Shown here piece by piece: positions 17,959-26,779 of a DNA stretch of 64,000 nt. Both the position numbers and the translations under genes were made by a program. The notes under the pieces are model-generated. The model was not told the DNA's origin. It saw only the letters and a program-made list of their open reading frames with translations, and did no database searches. How positions within the stretch are numbered: position 1 is the stretch's first letter; every line of letters starts with the position of its first letter. The stretch comes from Streptomyces tagetis (GTDB lineage Bacteria; Actinomycetota; Actinomycetes; Streptomycetales; Streptomycetaceae). The stretch is from positions 930,001 to 994,000 of the forward strand of contig NZ_JAGPNL010000001.1 in NCBI RefSeq assembly GCF_018069565.1, given 5' to 3'.

Positions 17959-18000
17959 GGGGGGCGGCTCTCCTGTTCGGAAAATGAACGATGTGGGGGT

Positions 18001-18016
18001 GGGGGAGCGCTCTCTT
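18001..18016. promoter_or_regulatory. imperfect LacI-type operator upstream of the beta-helix gene
   Basis: GGGGGAGCGCTCTCTT shares the AGCGCT core and most flanking bases with the perfect palindrome at 18177. It lies 43 bases upstream of the start at 17958, on the divergent side. Confidence 0.6.
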
Positions 18017-18138
18017 GGCAGGCATGCTTCATCCATGTGAACGACACGTCAAGGGCCGCGGACGTTTCCGCTGTCCTGCGTTCAACAAGTGGGGGCTAAA
18101 AGCCCGTTGACTCCCCGTTGATCCTTCTGCCGGAACCC

Positions 18139-18192
18139 TTGACACCCTCCCGCCGGGGCCTCAACACTCCGGCACTGGGAGAGCGCTCTCCC
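18139..18192 (+). promoter_or_regulatory. promoter with perfect LacI-type operator
   Basis: TTGACA at 18139-18144 and AACACT at 18163-18168 form a -35/-10 pair with an 18-base spacer. Immediately downstream, GGGAGAGCGCTCTCCC at 18177-18192 is a perfect 16-base palindrome close to known Streptomyces LacI/CebR-type sites. A repressor there would block the start of transcription of the DUF1996 gene. Confidence 0.72.
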
Positions 18193-18223
18193 GGAGACTC
18201 ATCGACGAGTTCAGGAGGTCTCC

Positions 18224-19336
18224 ATGCCACGGAGATCGAAAGTCCTTTCCGGCACCCTCATCGCGAGCGCACTGCTGCTGACCTCGATCGGCATCGGCAC
18301 CGTCGCCACCACCGCCGGGGCCACCGCCCCCACCGCCTCGGACGTCCCGGCCGTGCAGACCCTGCAGGCCGCTCAGGCCGGGCACGGCGGGCACACCATG
18401 GCCGCCTCCGCCGACCACTCGGCCGAGGACCCCGACGGCGACGGCTACATCCCCGCCGTCCCGCCGGTCACCGGCGTCACCCCGTCCAAGAAGGAGCCGC
18501 CCCACCGGTACTTCCACGAGTTCCAGGCCAACTGCTCGGTGACGCACACCGCACCCGACGACCCGATCGTCTTCCCGCGGCAGCCCGGCGCGTCGCACGA
18601 CCACACCTTCATGGGCAACACCACCACCAACGCCCACAGCACCACGGCCTCGCTCGCCGCCGGCGGCACCACCTGCGTCGCGCCCGGCGACCGGTCCGGG
18701 TACTGGATGCCGACCCTGTTCGACAACGGCCGCCCGGTCCTGCCCGTCGGACCGCAGGTCATCTACTACAAGGCCGGCGTCACCGACTACACCAGCGTGC
18801 GGCCCTTCCCGCAGGGGCTGCGGTTCCTCGTGGGCAGCCCGATGCAGAGCGCCGCCGAGTTCCGCTCCCACCCGGGCTTCGTCGAGGGATGGGAGTGCGG
18901 CGACAGCTTCTTCAACGTCGAGTTCCCGACCAACTGCCCCGACCGACGGGACGTCCAGCTCAACATCCGTTTCCAGGCGCCCAGTTGCTGGGACGGCCGG
19001 TACCTGGACACCCCCGACCACCTGAGCCACATGGCGTACCCGGTGGTCAACCCGGGGACGAACAACAACATCTGTCCGGCCGACCACCCGGTCGCCCTGC
19101 CGATGATCGAGTTCAAGATGGCGTTCCCGGTCAACGGCGATCTCTCCCGGGTGACCCTGGCCAGCGGTCCCAGTCACTCGTTCCACTACGACTTCTTCAA
19201 CGCCTGGGACGTCCCCACCCTGAAGGCCATGGTCGACCACTGCCTCGTCGGCGGACTGCAGTGTGACGCGCGTGGCTACGACCAGAACCACCCCGAGGCC
19301 GGGGCGGCCCTGAACGAGCACTACGAACTGCCCTGA
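18224..19336 (+). CDS. secreted DUF1996 domain protein
   Basis: 370 residues: signal peptide to about residue 33 (TTAGA), a short linker with HGGHTMAASADHSAED, then the DUF1996 domain. Diagnostic pieces are FHEFQANCSVTHTAPDDPI, SHDHTFMGN, the SxWMPxL-like GYWMPTLFDNG, and LPMIEFKMAFPV. Family members are secreted by fungi and actinomycetes growing on polysaccharides; no activity is established to my knowledge. Start supported by CAGGAGG nine bases upstream. The promoter carries the perfect LacI-type operator, so it is expected to be induced by the sugar that controls the rest of the locus. Confidence 0.85.
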   Translation: MPRRSKVLSGTLIASALLLTSIGIGTVATTAGATAPTASDVPAVQTLQAAQAGHGGHTMAASADHSAEDPDGDGYIPAVPPVTGVTPSKKEPPHRYFHEFQANCSVTHTAPDDPIVFPRQPGASHDHTFMGNTTTNAHSTTASLAAGGTTCVAPGDRSGYWMPTLFDNGRPVLPVGPQVIYYKAGVTDYTSVRPFPQGLRFLVGSPMQSAAEFRSHPGFVEGWECGDSFFNVEFPTNCPDRRDVQLNIRFQAPSCWDGRYLDTPDHLSHMAYPVVNPGTNNNICPADHPVALPMIEFKMAFPVNGDLSRVTLASGPSHSFHYDFFNAWDVPTLKAMVDHCLVGGLQCDARGYDQNHPEAGAALNEHYELP

Positions 19337-19521
19337 CCCACCGGCCGGTTCCGTACCCGGCGCGGCGGCAACGCCCGCCCTGCCACGGAACCGGCCGTAC
19401 CCCGACGCCCCCTCCCGCGCCGACCTGGCAACGCCCCCCACCGACGCCCCGCCCCGCAACTCGGCACCGCCCCCAGCAGTACGGCACCGCCCCCACACCC
19501 CCGTACCCGAAAGGGACCCCC

Positions 19522-21273
19522 GTGAGCCGACCCCGTACCCCCCACCGCAGAGCAACCGCCACCCTGACCGCCGGGCTGCTCACCCTCGGCGCCCTCACCG
19601 CCCTTCCCGCACCGGCGGCGCAGGCCGCGGGCAGCGTCGTCCGGGTCACCGGCGGCCAGGGTGACTGGCAACTGACCGTCGACGGCCGCCCGTACCAGAT
19701 CAAGGGCCTGACCTGGGGACCGTCCCCGGCGGACGCCGGCCGGTACCTGCCCGATCTGGTCTCCCTCGGCGCCAACACCATCCGCACCTGGGGCACCGAC
19801 GCGAGCAGCCGGACCCTGTTTGACTCCGCCGCCGCCCACGGCGTCAAGGTCATCGCCGGCTTCTGGCTCCAGCCCGGAGGCGGACCGGGCAGCGGCGGCT
19901 GCGTCGACTACGTCAACGACGCCGACTACAAGGGCCGGATGCTCGACGAGTTCCCGCGCTGGGTCCAGGAGTACAAGGAGCACCCCGGCGTCCTGATGTG
20001 GAACGTCGGCAACGAGTCCGTCCTCGGTCTCCAGAACTGCTACGGCGGCGACCAACTGGAGCGCCAGCGCAATGCCTACACGTCCTTCGTCAACGACGTC
20101 GCCCGGAAGATCCACGCAGTCGACCCCAACCACCCCGTCACCTCCACCGACGCCTGGGTGGGAGCCTGGCCCTACTACCAGCGCAACGCGCCCGACCTCG
20201 ATCTGTACGCCGTCAACGCCTACGACGCCGTCTGTGACATCAAGTCGGCCTGGGAACGGGGCGGTTACACCAAGCCCTACATCGTCACCGAGTCCGGCCC
20301 GGCCGGCGAGTGGGAGGTCCCCGACGACGCCAACGGCGTCCCGCGCGAGCCCACCGACCGGGCCAAGGCCGACGGTTACACCCGGGCCTGGAACTGCGTC
20401 ACCGGACACCGGGGCGTCGCCCTCGGCGCGACCCTCTTCCACTACGGCACCGAGTACGACTTCGGCGGCATCTGGTTCAACCTGCTGCCCGCCGGACAGA
20501 AGCGGCTCTCCTACTACGCCGTCAAGCGGGCCTACGGCGGCGACACCTCCCGGGACAACACCCCGCCCGTCATCACCTCGTTCGGCGTCGAGGGCGACCC
20601 GGGCCGGGTGCCTGCCGGCAAGGACCTCGTCCTCACCGTGAACGTCACCGACCCCGACGGCGACACTCTCTCCCACGAGGTGCTGGCGAACAGCAACTAC
20701 ATCGACCAGAGCAGCCAGTTGACCCCGCTGCCCGTCACGAACCTCGGCGGCGGCCGGCTCCGGGTCACCGCGCCCGACCGGCCCGGCGTGTGGAAGCTGT
20801 ACGTCAAGACCACCGACGGCAAGGGCAACGTCGGCGTCGAGACCCTCTCGGCGCGGGTCGTGCCGCCCCCGGTCGACGGCACCAACCTCGCCCTCGGCCG
20901 GCCGGCCACCGCCTCCTCGTACCAGGCGAGTTACGGCGACTGCCCCTGCACCGCGGCCAACGCGGTCGACGGCAACCTCGCCACCCGCTGGGCCAGCGAC
21001 TGGAGCGACCCGCAGTGGCTCCGCGTCGACCTCGGCACCCGCACCACCTTCCGGCACGTCCAGCTCGTGTGGGAGACCTCGTACGCACGGTCCTACACCG
21101 TGCAGACCTCCGACGACGGGCAGAACTGGACCACCGTACGCACCGTCACCGGCGGCGACGGCGGAGTCGACGACCTCGACGTGACCGGCACCGGCCGCTA
21201 CGTCCGCGTCCACGGCACCGAACGCGGCACCGGATACGGCTACTCGCTGTACGAGTTCGGCGTCTTCGGCTGA
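19522..21273 (+). CDS. secreted glycoside hydrolase (GH2/GH5-like TIM barrel) with C-terminal discoidin (F5/8 C) domain
   Basis: 583 residues. A Sec-type signal ends near AQAAG (residue 36). The catalytic barrel follows, with KGLTWGP, NTIRTWG, WNVGNES (acid/base candidate E165) and IVTESGPAGEW (nucleophile candidate E257), the clan A pattern on strands 4 and 7. An Ig-like segment (PPVITSFGVEGD) covers about 350-450, then a discoidin-type carbohydrate-binding module (NLALGRPATASSYQAS to YSLYEFGVFG). GTG start after AAAGGGACCC. It would be secreted to hydrolyse a polysaccharide, probably a beta-glucan given its neighbours. It lies 185 bases after the DUF1996 gene on the same strand and may share its promoter. 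Confidence 0.8.
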   Translation: MSRPRTPHRRATATLTAGLLTLGALTALPAPAAQAAGSVVRVTGGQGDWQLTVDGRPYQIKGLTWGPSPADAGRYLPDLVSLGANTIRTWGTDASSRTLFDSAAAHGVKVIAGFWLQPGGGPGSGGCVDYVNDADYKGRMLDEFPRWVQEYKEHPGVLMWNVGNESVLGLQNCYGGDQLERQRNAYTSFVNDVARKIHAVDPNHPVTSTDAWVGAWPYYQRNAPDLDLYAVNAYDAVCDIKSAWERGGYTKPYIVTESGPAGEWEVPDDANGVPREPTDRAKADGYTRAWNCVTGHRGVALGATLFHYGTEYDFGGIWFNLLPAGQKRLSYYAVKRAYGGDTSRDNTPPVITSFGVEGDPGRVPAGKDLVLTVNVTDPDGDTLSHEVLANSNYIDQSSQLTPLPVTNLGGGRLRVTAPDRPGVWKLYVKTTDGKGNVGVETLSARVVPPPVDGTNLALGRPATASSYQASYGDCPCTAANAVDGNLATRWASDWSDPQWLRVDLGTRTTFRHVQLVWETSYARSYTVQTSDDGQNWTTVRTVTGGDGGVDDLDVTGTGRYVRVHGTERGTGYGYSLYEFGVFG

Positions 21274-21385
21274 CAGCGGCGCCGATACGCAGCGGTCGCG
21301 GGCGTACCCGTCGTCCGATTCGGCGCAGCCACAGTCGTCCCCGCCATCGATACGGCAGACCACAGGAGAGGGAGGGAGACCCCGG

Positions 21386-23893
21386 GTGGGGACGAGCGAC
21401 GAGGAGACCGAGCGGCTGCTCGGCACGCTGGCACCGCGCACCCGCGCGCTGCTGCCCGGCGGCGCCACGACCTGGCGCACCCGCGCCGAACCGGCCGTCG
21501 GGCTTGGACCTTTGGTGCTGTCGGACGGGCCGGCCGGGATACGGGGGGAGGCGTGGGACGAGCGGGTCACCTCCCTCCTGCTGCCCTCCGCCACGGCGCT
21601 CGCCGCCACCTGGGACGAGGACCTGGTGGAACGCCTCGGCGGTCTCCTCGCCGCCGAGGCCCGCCGCAAGGGCGTCCACGTCGTCCTCGCCCCCAACCTC
21701 AACCTGCACCGCAGCCCGCTGGGCGGCCGGCACTTCGAGTGCTTCTCCGAGGACCCGGAGCTGACCGGCCGCACCGGCGCCGCCCTGATCCGTGGCATCC
21801 AGGCGCACGGCGTCGCCGCCACCGCCAAGCACTACGTCGCCAACGACTCCGAGACCGACCGGCTCACCGTCGACGTACGCGTCGGCGAACGGGCCCTGCG
21901 GGAGGTGTACCTCGCCCCCTTCGAGACGGCCGTCGCCGCCGGGGTCCGGCTCGTCATGGCCGCCTACAACGCGGTCGACGGCATCACCATGACCGCGAGC
22001 ACCCTGCTCACCGACCCGCTCAAGACGGAATGGGGCTTCGACGGCGTCGTCGTCTCCGACTGGGGCGCCGTCCGCGACACCCACGCCACCGCACGCGCCG
22101 GGCTCGACCTCGCCATGCCCGGCCCGGAAGGCCCCTGGGGCGAGACCCTGGCCCGCGCCGTCGCCGCCGGGGAGGTGCCCGGTGCCGCCGTCGACGACAA
22201 GGTACGCCGCCTGCTGCGGCTCGCCGCCCACTGCGGCGCCCTCGGCCCGGGGCTGGGACTGGGGCCGGGGCCGGGGCCGGGACCGGACTGGGCGTCAGCC
22301 TCATCGCGCCCGGGGTCCGCCCCACCGCGCCCGGCGCGCACGCGGGGCGCGCGGGCCCTGTTGCGCCGTGCGGCTGCCGCGGGCGCGGTCCTGCTCGCCA
22401 ACCGGGACGTCCTCCCCCTGGACGCCGACCGGCTCGGCACCGTCGCCGTCATCGGCGCGCACGCGGCCCGTACCCGGGTCCAGGGCGGCGGCAGCGCGGG
22501 TGTCTTCCCGCCGCGGCAGGTCTCCGTCCTGGACGGCGTCCGCTCCGCGCTGCGCGGCCGGGCCCGCGTCGTCCACGTCCCCGGCCCCCGCCCGGACGGC
22601 CCGCCGCCCCCGCTGGACGCCGACACCGCCACCGACCCGCGTACCGGACAACCCGGCGTCCTGCTGCGCCTGCTGGACGCCGACGGCGCCGAGCTGTACG
22701 CCGAACACCGGGGCGGGGGACGCCTTCTGGAGCCCCGCCTCGTACCCGGCGCGCACACCGTGGAGATCAGCGCCCGCCTGCGCCCCCGTACCGCGGGCCG
22801 CTGGACGCTGGGCGTCGCCGGATTCGGACGGATGAGCCTCAGCCTGGACGGACGCCCCCTGCTCGACGGCGACTTCCCGCCCGACACCGATGATCCCGCC
22901 GTCATCCACGTCGACCCGCCCGTCCGGTGCGCCACCGCCGAACTCGCCGTCGGACAGGACGCGTTGCTCGTCGCGCGCCGCCAACTCGCCCCCGGCACCG
23001 GCCGCGCCACCGTCGTCAGCGCCGCCCCGCCCGCCCCGGACACCGCCGACTGCCTCGACCAGGCTGCCCGCGCGGCCCGGTCGGCGGACGCGGCCATCGT
23101 GGTCGTCGGCACCACCGAGCACGACGAGTCCGAAGGCCACGACCGCACGAGCCTCGCCCTGGGCGCCGCCCAGGACGCCCTGGTACGCGCCGTCGCCGCC
23201 GCCAACCCCCGTACGGTGGCCGTGGTCAACAGCGGCGGCCCCGTCGAACTGCCCTGGCGCGAGGAGGCGGGCGCGGTCCTGCTCGGCTGGTTCCCCGGAC
23301 AGGAGGGCGGCGCCGGACTCGCCGACGTCCTCTTCGGCCGGGCCGAGCCCGGCGGACGGCTGCCCACCACCTGGCCCGCCCGGCTCGCCGACGCCCCCGT
23401 CACCCGTGTCCGTCCGACCGGCGGACGACTCGACTACGCCGAGGGAGTGCACGTCGGACACCGGGGCTGGCTGCGCCGACACCGCACGCCCGCCTACTGG
23501 TTCGGGCACGGCCTCGGCTACACCACCTGGGCCTGGGAGGAGGTGCGGGTCGCGCCCGCCGTCCGCGCCGGCGACGACCTCACGGTGCGCGTGCGGGTAC
23601 GCAACACCGGCACCCGGTCCGGACGCGAGGTCGTCCAGGTCTATCTGGCCCGCCCCGGCGGAGCCGTCGAGTACCCCGAGCGGTGGTTCGCCGGGTACGC
23701 GGCCGTGCACGCCGGTCCCGGCCGGACGGTGACGGCCCGGGTGCGGGTGCCGGCGCGGGCGCTGCGCCACTGGTCGGTGCGGGAGCACGCCTGGCGCACC
23801 GAACCGGGCCGCGTCCGGGTGCTGGCCGGGCGGTCGGCGGGGGATCTGCCGCTCACCACGGAGACGGAGGTGGTGGTTCCGGGGGCCGGGTAG
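21386..23893 (+). CDS. GH3 beta-glucosidase with PA14-type insert
   Basis: 835 residues and no signal peptide, so intracellular. The N-terminal barrel shows KHYVANDSETDR and GVVVSDWGAV, where D225 is the expected nucleophile. A Gly/Pro linker (about 290-310) leads to the second GH3 domain (AVLLANRDVLPLD, AVIGAHAA). This is interrupted by a PA14-like segment (RLLDADGAELYAEHRGGG) and followed by a fibronectin III-like C-terminus (RVRVRNTGTRSGREVVQVYLARP). GTG start after GGAGGGAGA. GH3 enzymes release glucose from the non-reducing end of beta-glucosides. Here it probably completes degradation of imported oligosaccharides. It precedes the LacI gene, separated by a repeat region. Confidence 0.87.
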   Translation: MGTSDEETERLLGTLAPRTRALLPGGATTWRTRAEPAVGLGPLVLSDGPAGIRGEAWDERVTSLLLPSATALAATWDEDLVERLGGLLAAEARRKGVHVVLAPNLNLHRSPLGGRHFECFSEDPELTGRTGAALIRGIQAHGVAATAKHYVANDSETDRLTVDVRVGERALREVYLAPFETAVAAGVRLVMAAYNAVDGITMTASTLLTDPLKTEWGFDGVVVSDWGAVRDTHATARAGLDLAMPGPEGPWGETLARAVAAGEVPGAAVDDKVRRLLRLAAHCGALGPGLGLGPGPGPGPDWASASSRPGSAPPRPARTRGARALLRRAAAAGAVLLANRDVLPLDADRLGTVAVIGAHAARTRVQGGGSAGVFPPRQVSVLDGVRSALRGRARVVHVPGPRPDGPPPPLDADTATDPRTGQPGVLLRLLDADGAELYAEHRGGGRLLEPRLVPGAHTVEISARLRPRTAGRWTLGVAGFGRMSLSLDGRPLLDGDFPPDTDDPAVIHVDPPVRCATAELAVGQDALLVARRQLAPGTGRATVVSAAPPAPDTADCLDQAARAARSADAAIVVVGTTEHDESEGHDRTSLALGAAQDALVRAVAAANPRTVAVVNSGGPVELPWREEAGAVLLGWFPGQEGGAGLADVLFGRAEPGGRLPTTWPARLADAPVTRVRPTGGRLDYAEGVHVGHRGWLRRHRTPAYWFGHGLGYTTWAWEEVRVAPAVRAGDDLTVRVRVRNTGTRSGREVVQVYLARPGGAVEYPERWFAGYAAVHAGPGRTVTARVRVPARALRHWSVREHAWRTEPGRVRVLAGRSAGDLPLTTETEVVVPGAG

Positions 23894-24290
23894 GTGGGGC
23901 GAGCCTGCTCCGTGGCCGGGTAGGTGGGGCGAGCTTGCTCCGGGCCGGGTGAGGGGGCGGCGCTTGCTCCGGGGCCGGGCGAGGGGGCCGAGTCTGTTTC
24001 GGGGCTTGGGTCAGGGGGCCCGCGTCCGCCTCGGGGCTTGGGTGATGTGGAGGCCGGCCCCCGTTCCGTTCTGGGACCCGGGTCGGGAAGGCGACGTCAC
24101 CTCCGGGGCCTGAGTGAGGGTCCGAGCCCGCTCCGGGCCCGGCCGATGGGGACCCGCGACCCGCCCCGGGGCCCGCGTGAGGGAGGGCCGAGCCCACCCC
24201 ACGCCCCGCGTGAGGGAGGGCCGAGCCCATCCCAGGCCCCGCGTGTGAGGGAGGGCCGAGCCCATCCCAGGCCCCGCGTGAGGCGGGCGC
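23890..24290. repeat. degenerate tandem repeat array, about 33-bp unit
   Basis: Roughly a dozen imperfect copies of a G-rich unit fill the gap between the GH3 gene and the LacI gene. The best-conserved copies are at about 24175-24290, with GCGTGAGGGAGGGCCGAGCC followed by CATCCCAGGCCCC. Copies towards the GH3 side read GGGTAGGTGGGGCGAGCTTG and are more diverged. No convincing gene lies within; the apparent proteins are repeat translations. Confidence 0.75.
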
Positions 24291-24307
24291 ACCCCGCCCC
24301 GGCCTGC

Positions 24308-24323
24308 GGGAGAGCGCTCTACC
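24308..24323. promoter_or_regulatory. LacI-type operator upstream of the lacI-family gene
   Basis: GGGAGAGCGCTCTACC matches the perfect palindrome at 18177 in 14 of 16 positions and lies 32 bases before the regulator's ATG, which implies autoregulation. Confidence 0.7.
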
Positions 24324-24355
24324 ACGGCTGCCGTACGGCCGGTTAGGGTGCGGGC

Positions 24356-25396
24356 ATGAGCAGACAGGCCCCGACCCTGGAGGACGTGGCGCGCGAGGCC
24401 GGCGTCTCGCGGGCCACCGTCTCCCGGGTGGTCAACGGCGTCCGCAACGTCGACCCCGCCATCCAGGACCTGGTCCGCCGGGCCATCGAACGCACCGGGT
24501 ACGCGCCCAACCAGGCCGCCCGCCAGCTCGTCACCCGGCGCACCACCACCGTCGCCCTGGTCGTCTCCGGCGCGGGCGACGCCTCCGACGCGGAGCAGAA
24601 CGCCTTCGCCACCCGGGTCTTCGCCGACCCGTTCTTCGGCCGTGTGGTCGGCGGGGTCGTCGGACACCTGCGTCCGCGTTCGATGCACCCGGTGCTCATG
24701 TTCGCCGAGACGCCCGAGGCACGCCGGGAGGTGGTGGCGTACCTGCGCCAGGGCGGCGCGGACGGCGCCCTCGTCGTCTCCACCCACCCCGAGGACCCGC
24801 TGCCCGAGCTGCTGGCCGACGCGCGGCTGCCCGCCGTCCTGTTCGCCCGGCCCGCTCGCCCCGTGCCGCTCAGCCACGTCGACCTCGCCCACCGCGACGG
24901 CGGGCGGCTCGCCGCGGACCACCTGCTGGCCCGGGGCTGCCGGCGGATCGGCACGGTGACCGGGCCCCTGGCGGTGCCCGCGAGCCGGGAGCGCCTCGCC
25001 GGGTTCCGGGAGACCCTGGCCATGCACGGGCACACCGGGGTGCCGGTGGCCGAGGGCGGCTTCACCGTCGACAGCGGCATGGCGGCGATGACCGAGCTGC
25101 TGGCCGAACACCCCGATCTGGACGGAGTGTTCACCGCCAACGACCTCATGGCACAGGGCGCCGTCCAGATCCTGCGCGAGCACGGGCGGCGGGTCCCCCG
25201 GGACGTCGCGGTGATCGGCTTCGACGACTCCAGCGTGGCCGTCACCTGCCGGCCCCGGCTGACCACCGTCCGCCAGCCGGTGGAGGAGATGGCGGCCACC
25301 ATGGCCCGCCTCCTCGACGACCACATCAGGGGCGACCGCACCGAACCGGCGTCGGTGATCTTCGCCCCGGAGCTGGTGGTACGCGACTCGGCCTGA
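24356..25396 (+). CDS. LacI-family transcriptional regulator
   Basis: 346 residues. The N-terminal helix-turn-helix reads TLEDVAREAGVSRATVSRVV (7-26) with hinge helix NQAARQLV. A periplasmic-binding-protein-like sensor domain follows (TTTVALVVSGAG to the DxxVxGFDDS-type VAVIGFDDSSVA near 282-293). LacI proteins bind GAGCGCTC-core palindromes and release them on binding a sugar. The site in its own promoter, and matching sites before the beta-helix and DUF1996 genes, make it the likely local repressor. The inducer is probably a beta-glucan oligosaccharide. Confidence 0.9.
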   Translation: MSRQAPTLEDVAREAGVSRATVSRVVNGVRNVDPAIQDLVRRAIERTGYAPNQAARQLVTRRTTTVALVVSGAGDASDAEQNAFATRVFADPFFGRVVGGVVGHLRPRSMHPVLMFAETPEARREVVAYLRQGGADGALVVSTHPEDPLPELLADARLPAVLFARPARPVPLSHVDLAHRDGGRLAADHLLARGCRRIGTVTGPLAVPASRERLAGFRETLAMHGHTGVPVAEGGFTVDSGMAAMTELLAEHPDLDGVFTANDLMAQGAVQILREHGRRVPRDVAVIGFDDSSVAVTCRPRLTTVRQPVEEMAATMARLLDDHIRGDRTEPASVIFAPELVVRDSA

Positions 25397-25433
25397 CCGC
25401 CCCGGGCACGCGCGTCCCGGCCGGAGGGCCTGG

Positions 25434-25811
25434 TCAGCGGTCGGACACCCAACGGGCGTCGGCGGGCCAGGCGCCTTCGCCGACGAGGTGTTCCACGATC
25501 CGGAACGCCTCGTCGAGCGGGATGGTGTCCTCGTCCGGGTACTCGTCGTCCTGCCCGTTGGCGAGGACGTAGCCGTCGCTCCAGCCCTCGGCTCCCGGGT
25601 CCACCGCGTGCTCGCCGGGATCGCCCTCCCGGGCGAGGAGCACCACCATCGCGCGCTCGGTGTTCGTCACGACGGCCAGCGACCGTCCGGACGAACCGGT
25701 CAGCCACGTCTCCAGCCGCCCTCGGGCGATCCTCGCCCGAAGAACGTCCCGCACCGCCCCGGACGGCACGGTGGCGGGGCCGTCCTCCTCGATCACCCAG
25801 GATTCGCTCAC
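25434..25811 (-). CDS. Imm1-like immunity family protein
   Basis: 125 residues, acidic. The run ERAMVVLLAREGDPGEHAVD, then GYVLANGQDDEYPDEDT and IPLDEAFRIVEHLV resembles the Imm1 immunity family, which in actinomycetes often occurs as a stand-alone gene. ATG start at 25811; there is no strong ribosome site. No toxin gene is adjacent, so it may be an orphan immunity gene or have another role. It converges with the lacI gene and is followed upstream by a kinase-like gene on the same strand. Confidence 0.66.
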   Translation of the reverse strand: MSESWVIEEDGPATVPSGAVRDVLRARIARGRLETWLTGSSGRSLAVVTNTERAMVVLLAREGDPGEHAVDPGAEGWSDGYVLANGQDDEYPDEDTIPLDEAFRIVEHLVGEGAWPADARWVSDR

Positions 25812-25853
25812 GGCGACGACTGTCTCACGGCGGGCCGGGGAGACGGACCCCGC

Positions 25854-26528
25854 TCAGGCGTCCACGGGCGGCAGTTCGGGACGGAGCGCCGCCCGGAGCC
25901 GTTCGAACGCGGTGGGCAGCGGGCGGTGGGGGAGGAAGGCGCTGATCCGCCGGGCGCACTCCCGGGCGTCGGCGGTGGTGGTGTCGCACTCGATGTCGTA
26001 CAGGCCGTGCGCGTGGACCCGTCCGTACTGACGGGCCGCGAGCCCGGCTGGGCGGTCACCGCGCGCCCGTTCACGCCGCTCCAACTCCTCAAGGGAGCAG
26101 CGCACCCCGACGAGGACGACGTCCCTCGGCGGGAAGAGACCGAGGCAGTCCGGCAGCCGCCAGTCCTCACTGAGGACGTGGTCCACCACCACGTTGTTGC
26201 CGCCCGCGGCCATTCCGGCGACGGCCCGGTGGTAGCCGCGCCAGGTGCGCCGCAGGATGCCGGGCAGCTCGGCGGGGTCGGCCTCCCCGCGGGTGCGCAT
26301 CGCGTGGAAGGCGTCCACGGGCAGGTGGAAGTACGGCTCCTCCAGCACCGCCAGCAACTCCCGGGCGATGCTGGACTTGCCCGAACTGGACGTCCCGTTC
26401 AGGAAGATGATCAGTCCGCCGGAGGTATCGACCTCACCCCCGGCGGAGGCCGCCCCTCCTGCGGGGGCCGCGCTGGTGGCGCGGGCCTCGCTCCCGGCCG
26501 GGGACGGTATCTCGGCACTTACGGGCAT
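25854..26528 (-). CDS. chloramphenicol phosphotransferase-like P-loop kinase
   Basis: 224 residues. After a flexible Ala/Gly-rich N-terminus of about 35 residues comes IIFLNGTSSSGKSS with the P-loop at 45-52. HLPVDAFHAM, NVVVDHVL, and the lid-like ELERRERARGDRPAGLA with RQYGRVH follow, as in the CPT family. CPT proteins phosphorylate a hydroxyl of chloramphenicol or related small molecules. The ATG at 26528 is preferred because GGAGGAG lies eight bases upstream; longer frames run into a repeat-rich non-coding stretch. Whether it confers resistance cannot be told. Confidence 0.8.
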   Translation of the reverse strand: MPVSAEIPSPAGSEARATSAAPAGGAASAGGEVDTSGGLIIFLNGTSSSGKSSIARELLAVLEEPYFHLPVDAFHAMRTRGEADPAELPGILRRTWRGYHRAVAGMAAGGNNVVVDHVLSEDWRLPDCLGLFPPRDVVLVGVRCSLEELERRERARGDRPAGLAARQYGRVHAHGLYDIECDTTTADARECARRISAFLPHRPLPTAFERLRAALRPELPPVDA

Positions 26529-26599
26529 ACGAGCGGCTCCTCCGGTCGGCGGACGGTCCAGCATCATCGCGCACCGGAGGGGCGGGGACGCACCCGCCC

Positions 26600-26750
26600 C
26601 GGCGTGCGGTACGGATGGGGGCGCCTTTGACCCGGTGTCCCGTACGGGCGGGCACGCAGTGCTCCAACGTCCGCTGCGGCTGCGGGCGTACCTCCGGCAT
26701 CCCATCCCGTACGGGCGCCGGGGCACACCCCTCCCGTACGGACATGGGAC
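26600..26750. repeat. interspersed CCCGTACGGG palindromes in a gene-free gap
   Basis: The decamer CCCGTACGGG occurs at about 26639 and 26704, with near copies at about 26605 (GCGGTACGGA) and 26733 (CCCGTACGGA). They sit among short GGGATG-type repeats in the 250-base gap between the kinase and ROK genes. No gene is seen. Confidence 0.45.
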
Positions 26751-26779
26751 GCACCCCAAGGCCCTCCGTGACCCGGCGA

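Noticed and set aside
19321..21828. 835-codon minus-strand open frame opposite the secreted hydrolase and GH3 genes
   Set aside because: Spans two genes and a promoter gap on the other strand with low-complexity composition and no family motif.
23853..24230. Minus-strand repeat protein (PHAGPG-type repeats)
   Set aside because: It is simply the translation of the tandem DNA repeat. No ribosome site, and the repeat unit is not kept in a single frame.
23890..24290. CRISPR array
   Set aside because: Units are contiguous and degenerate with no unique spacers, and no cas genes are present.
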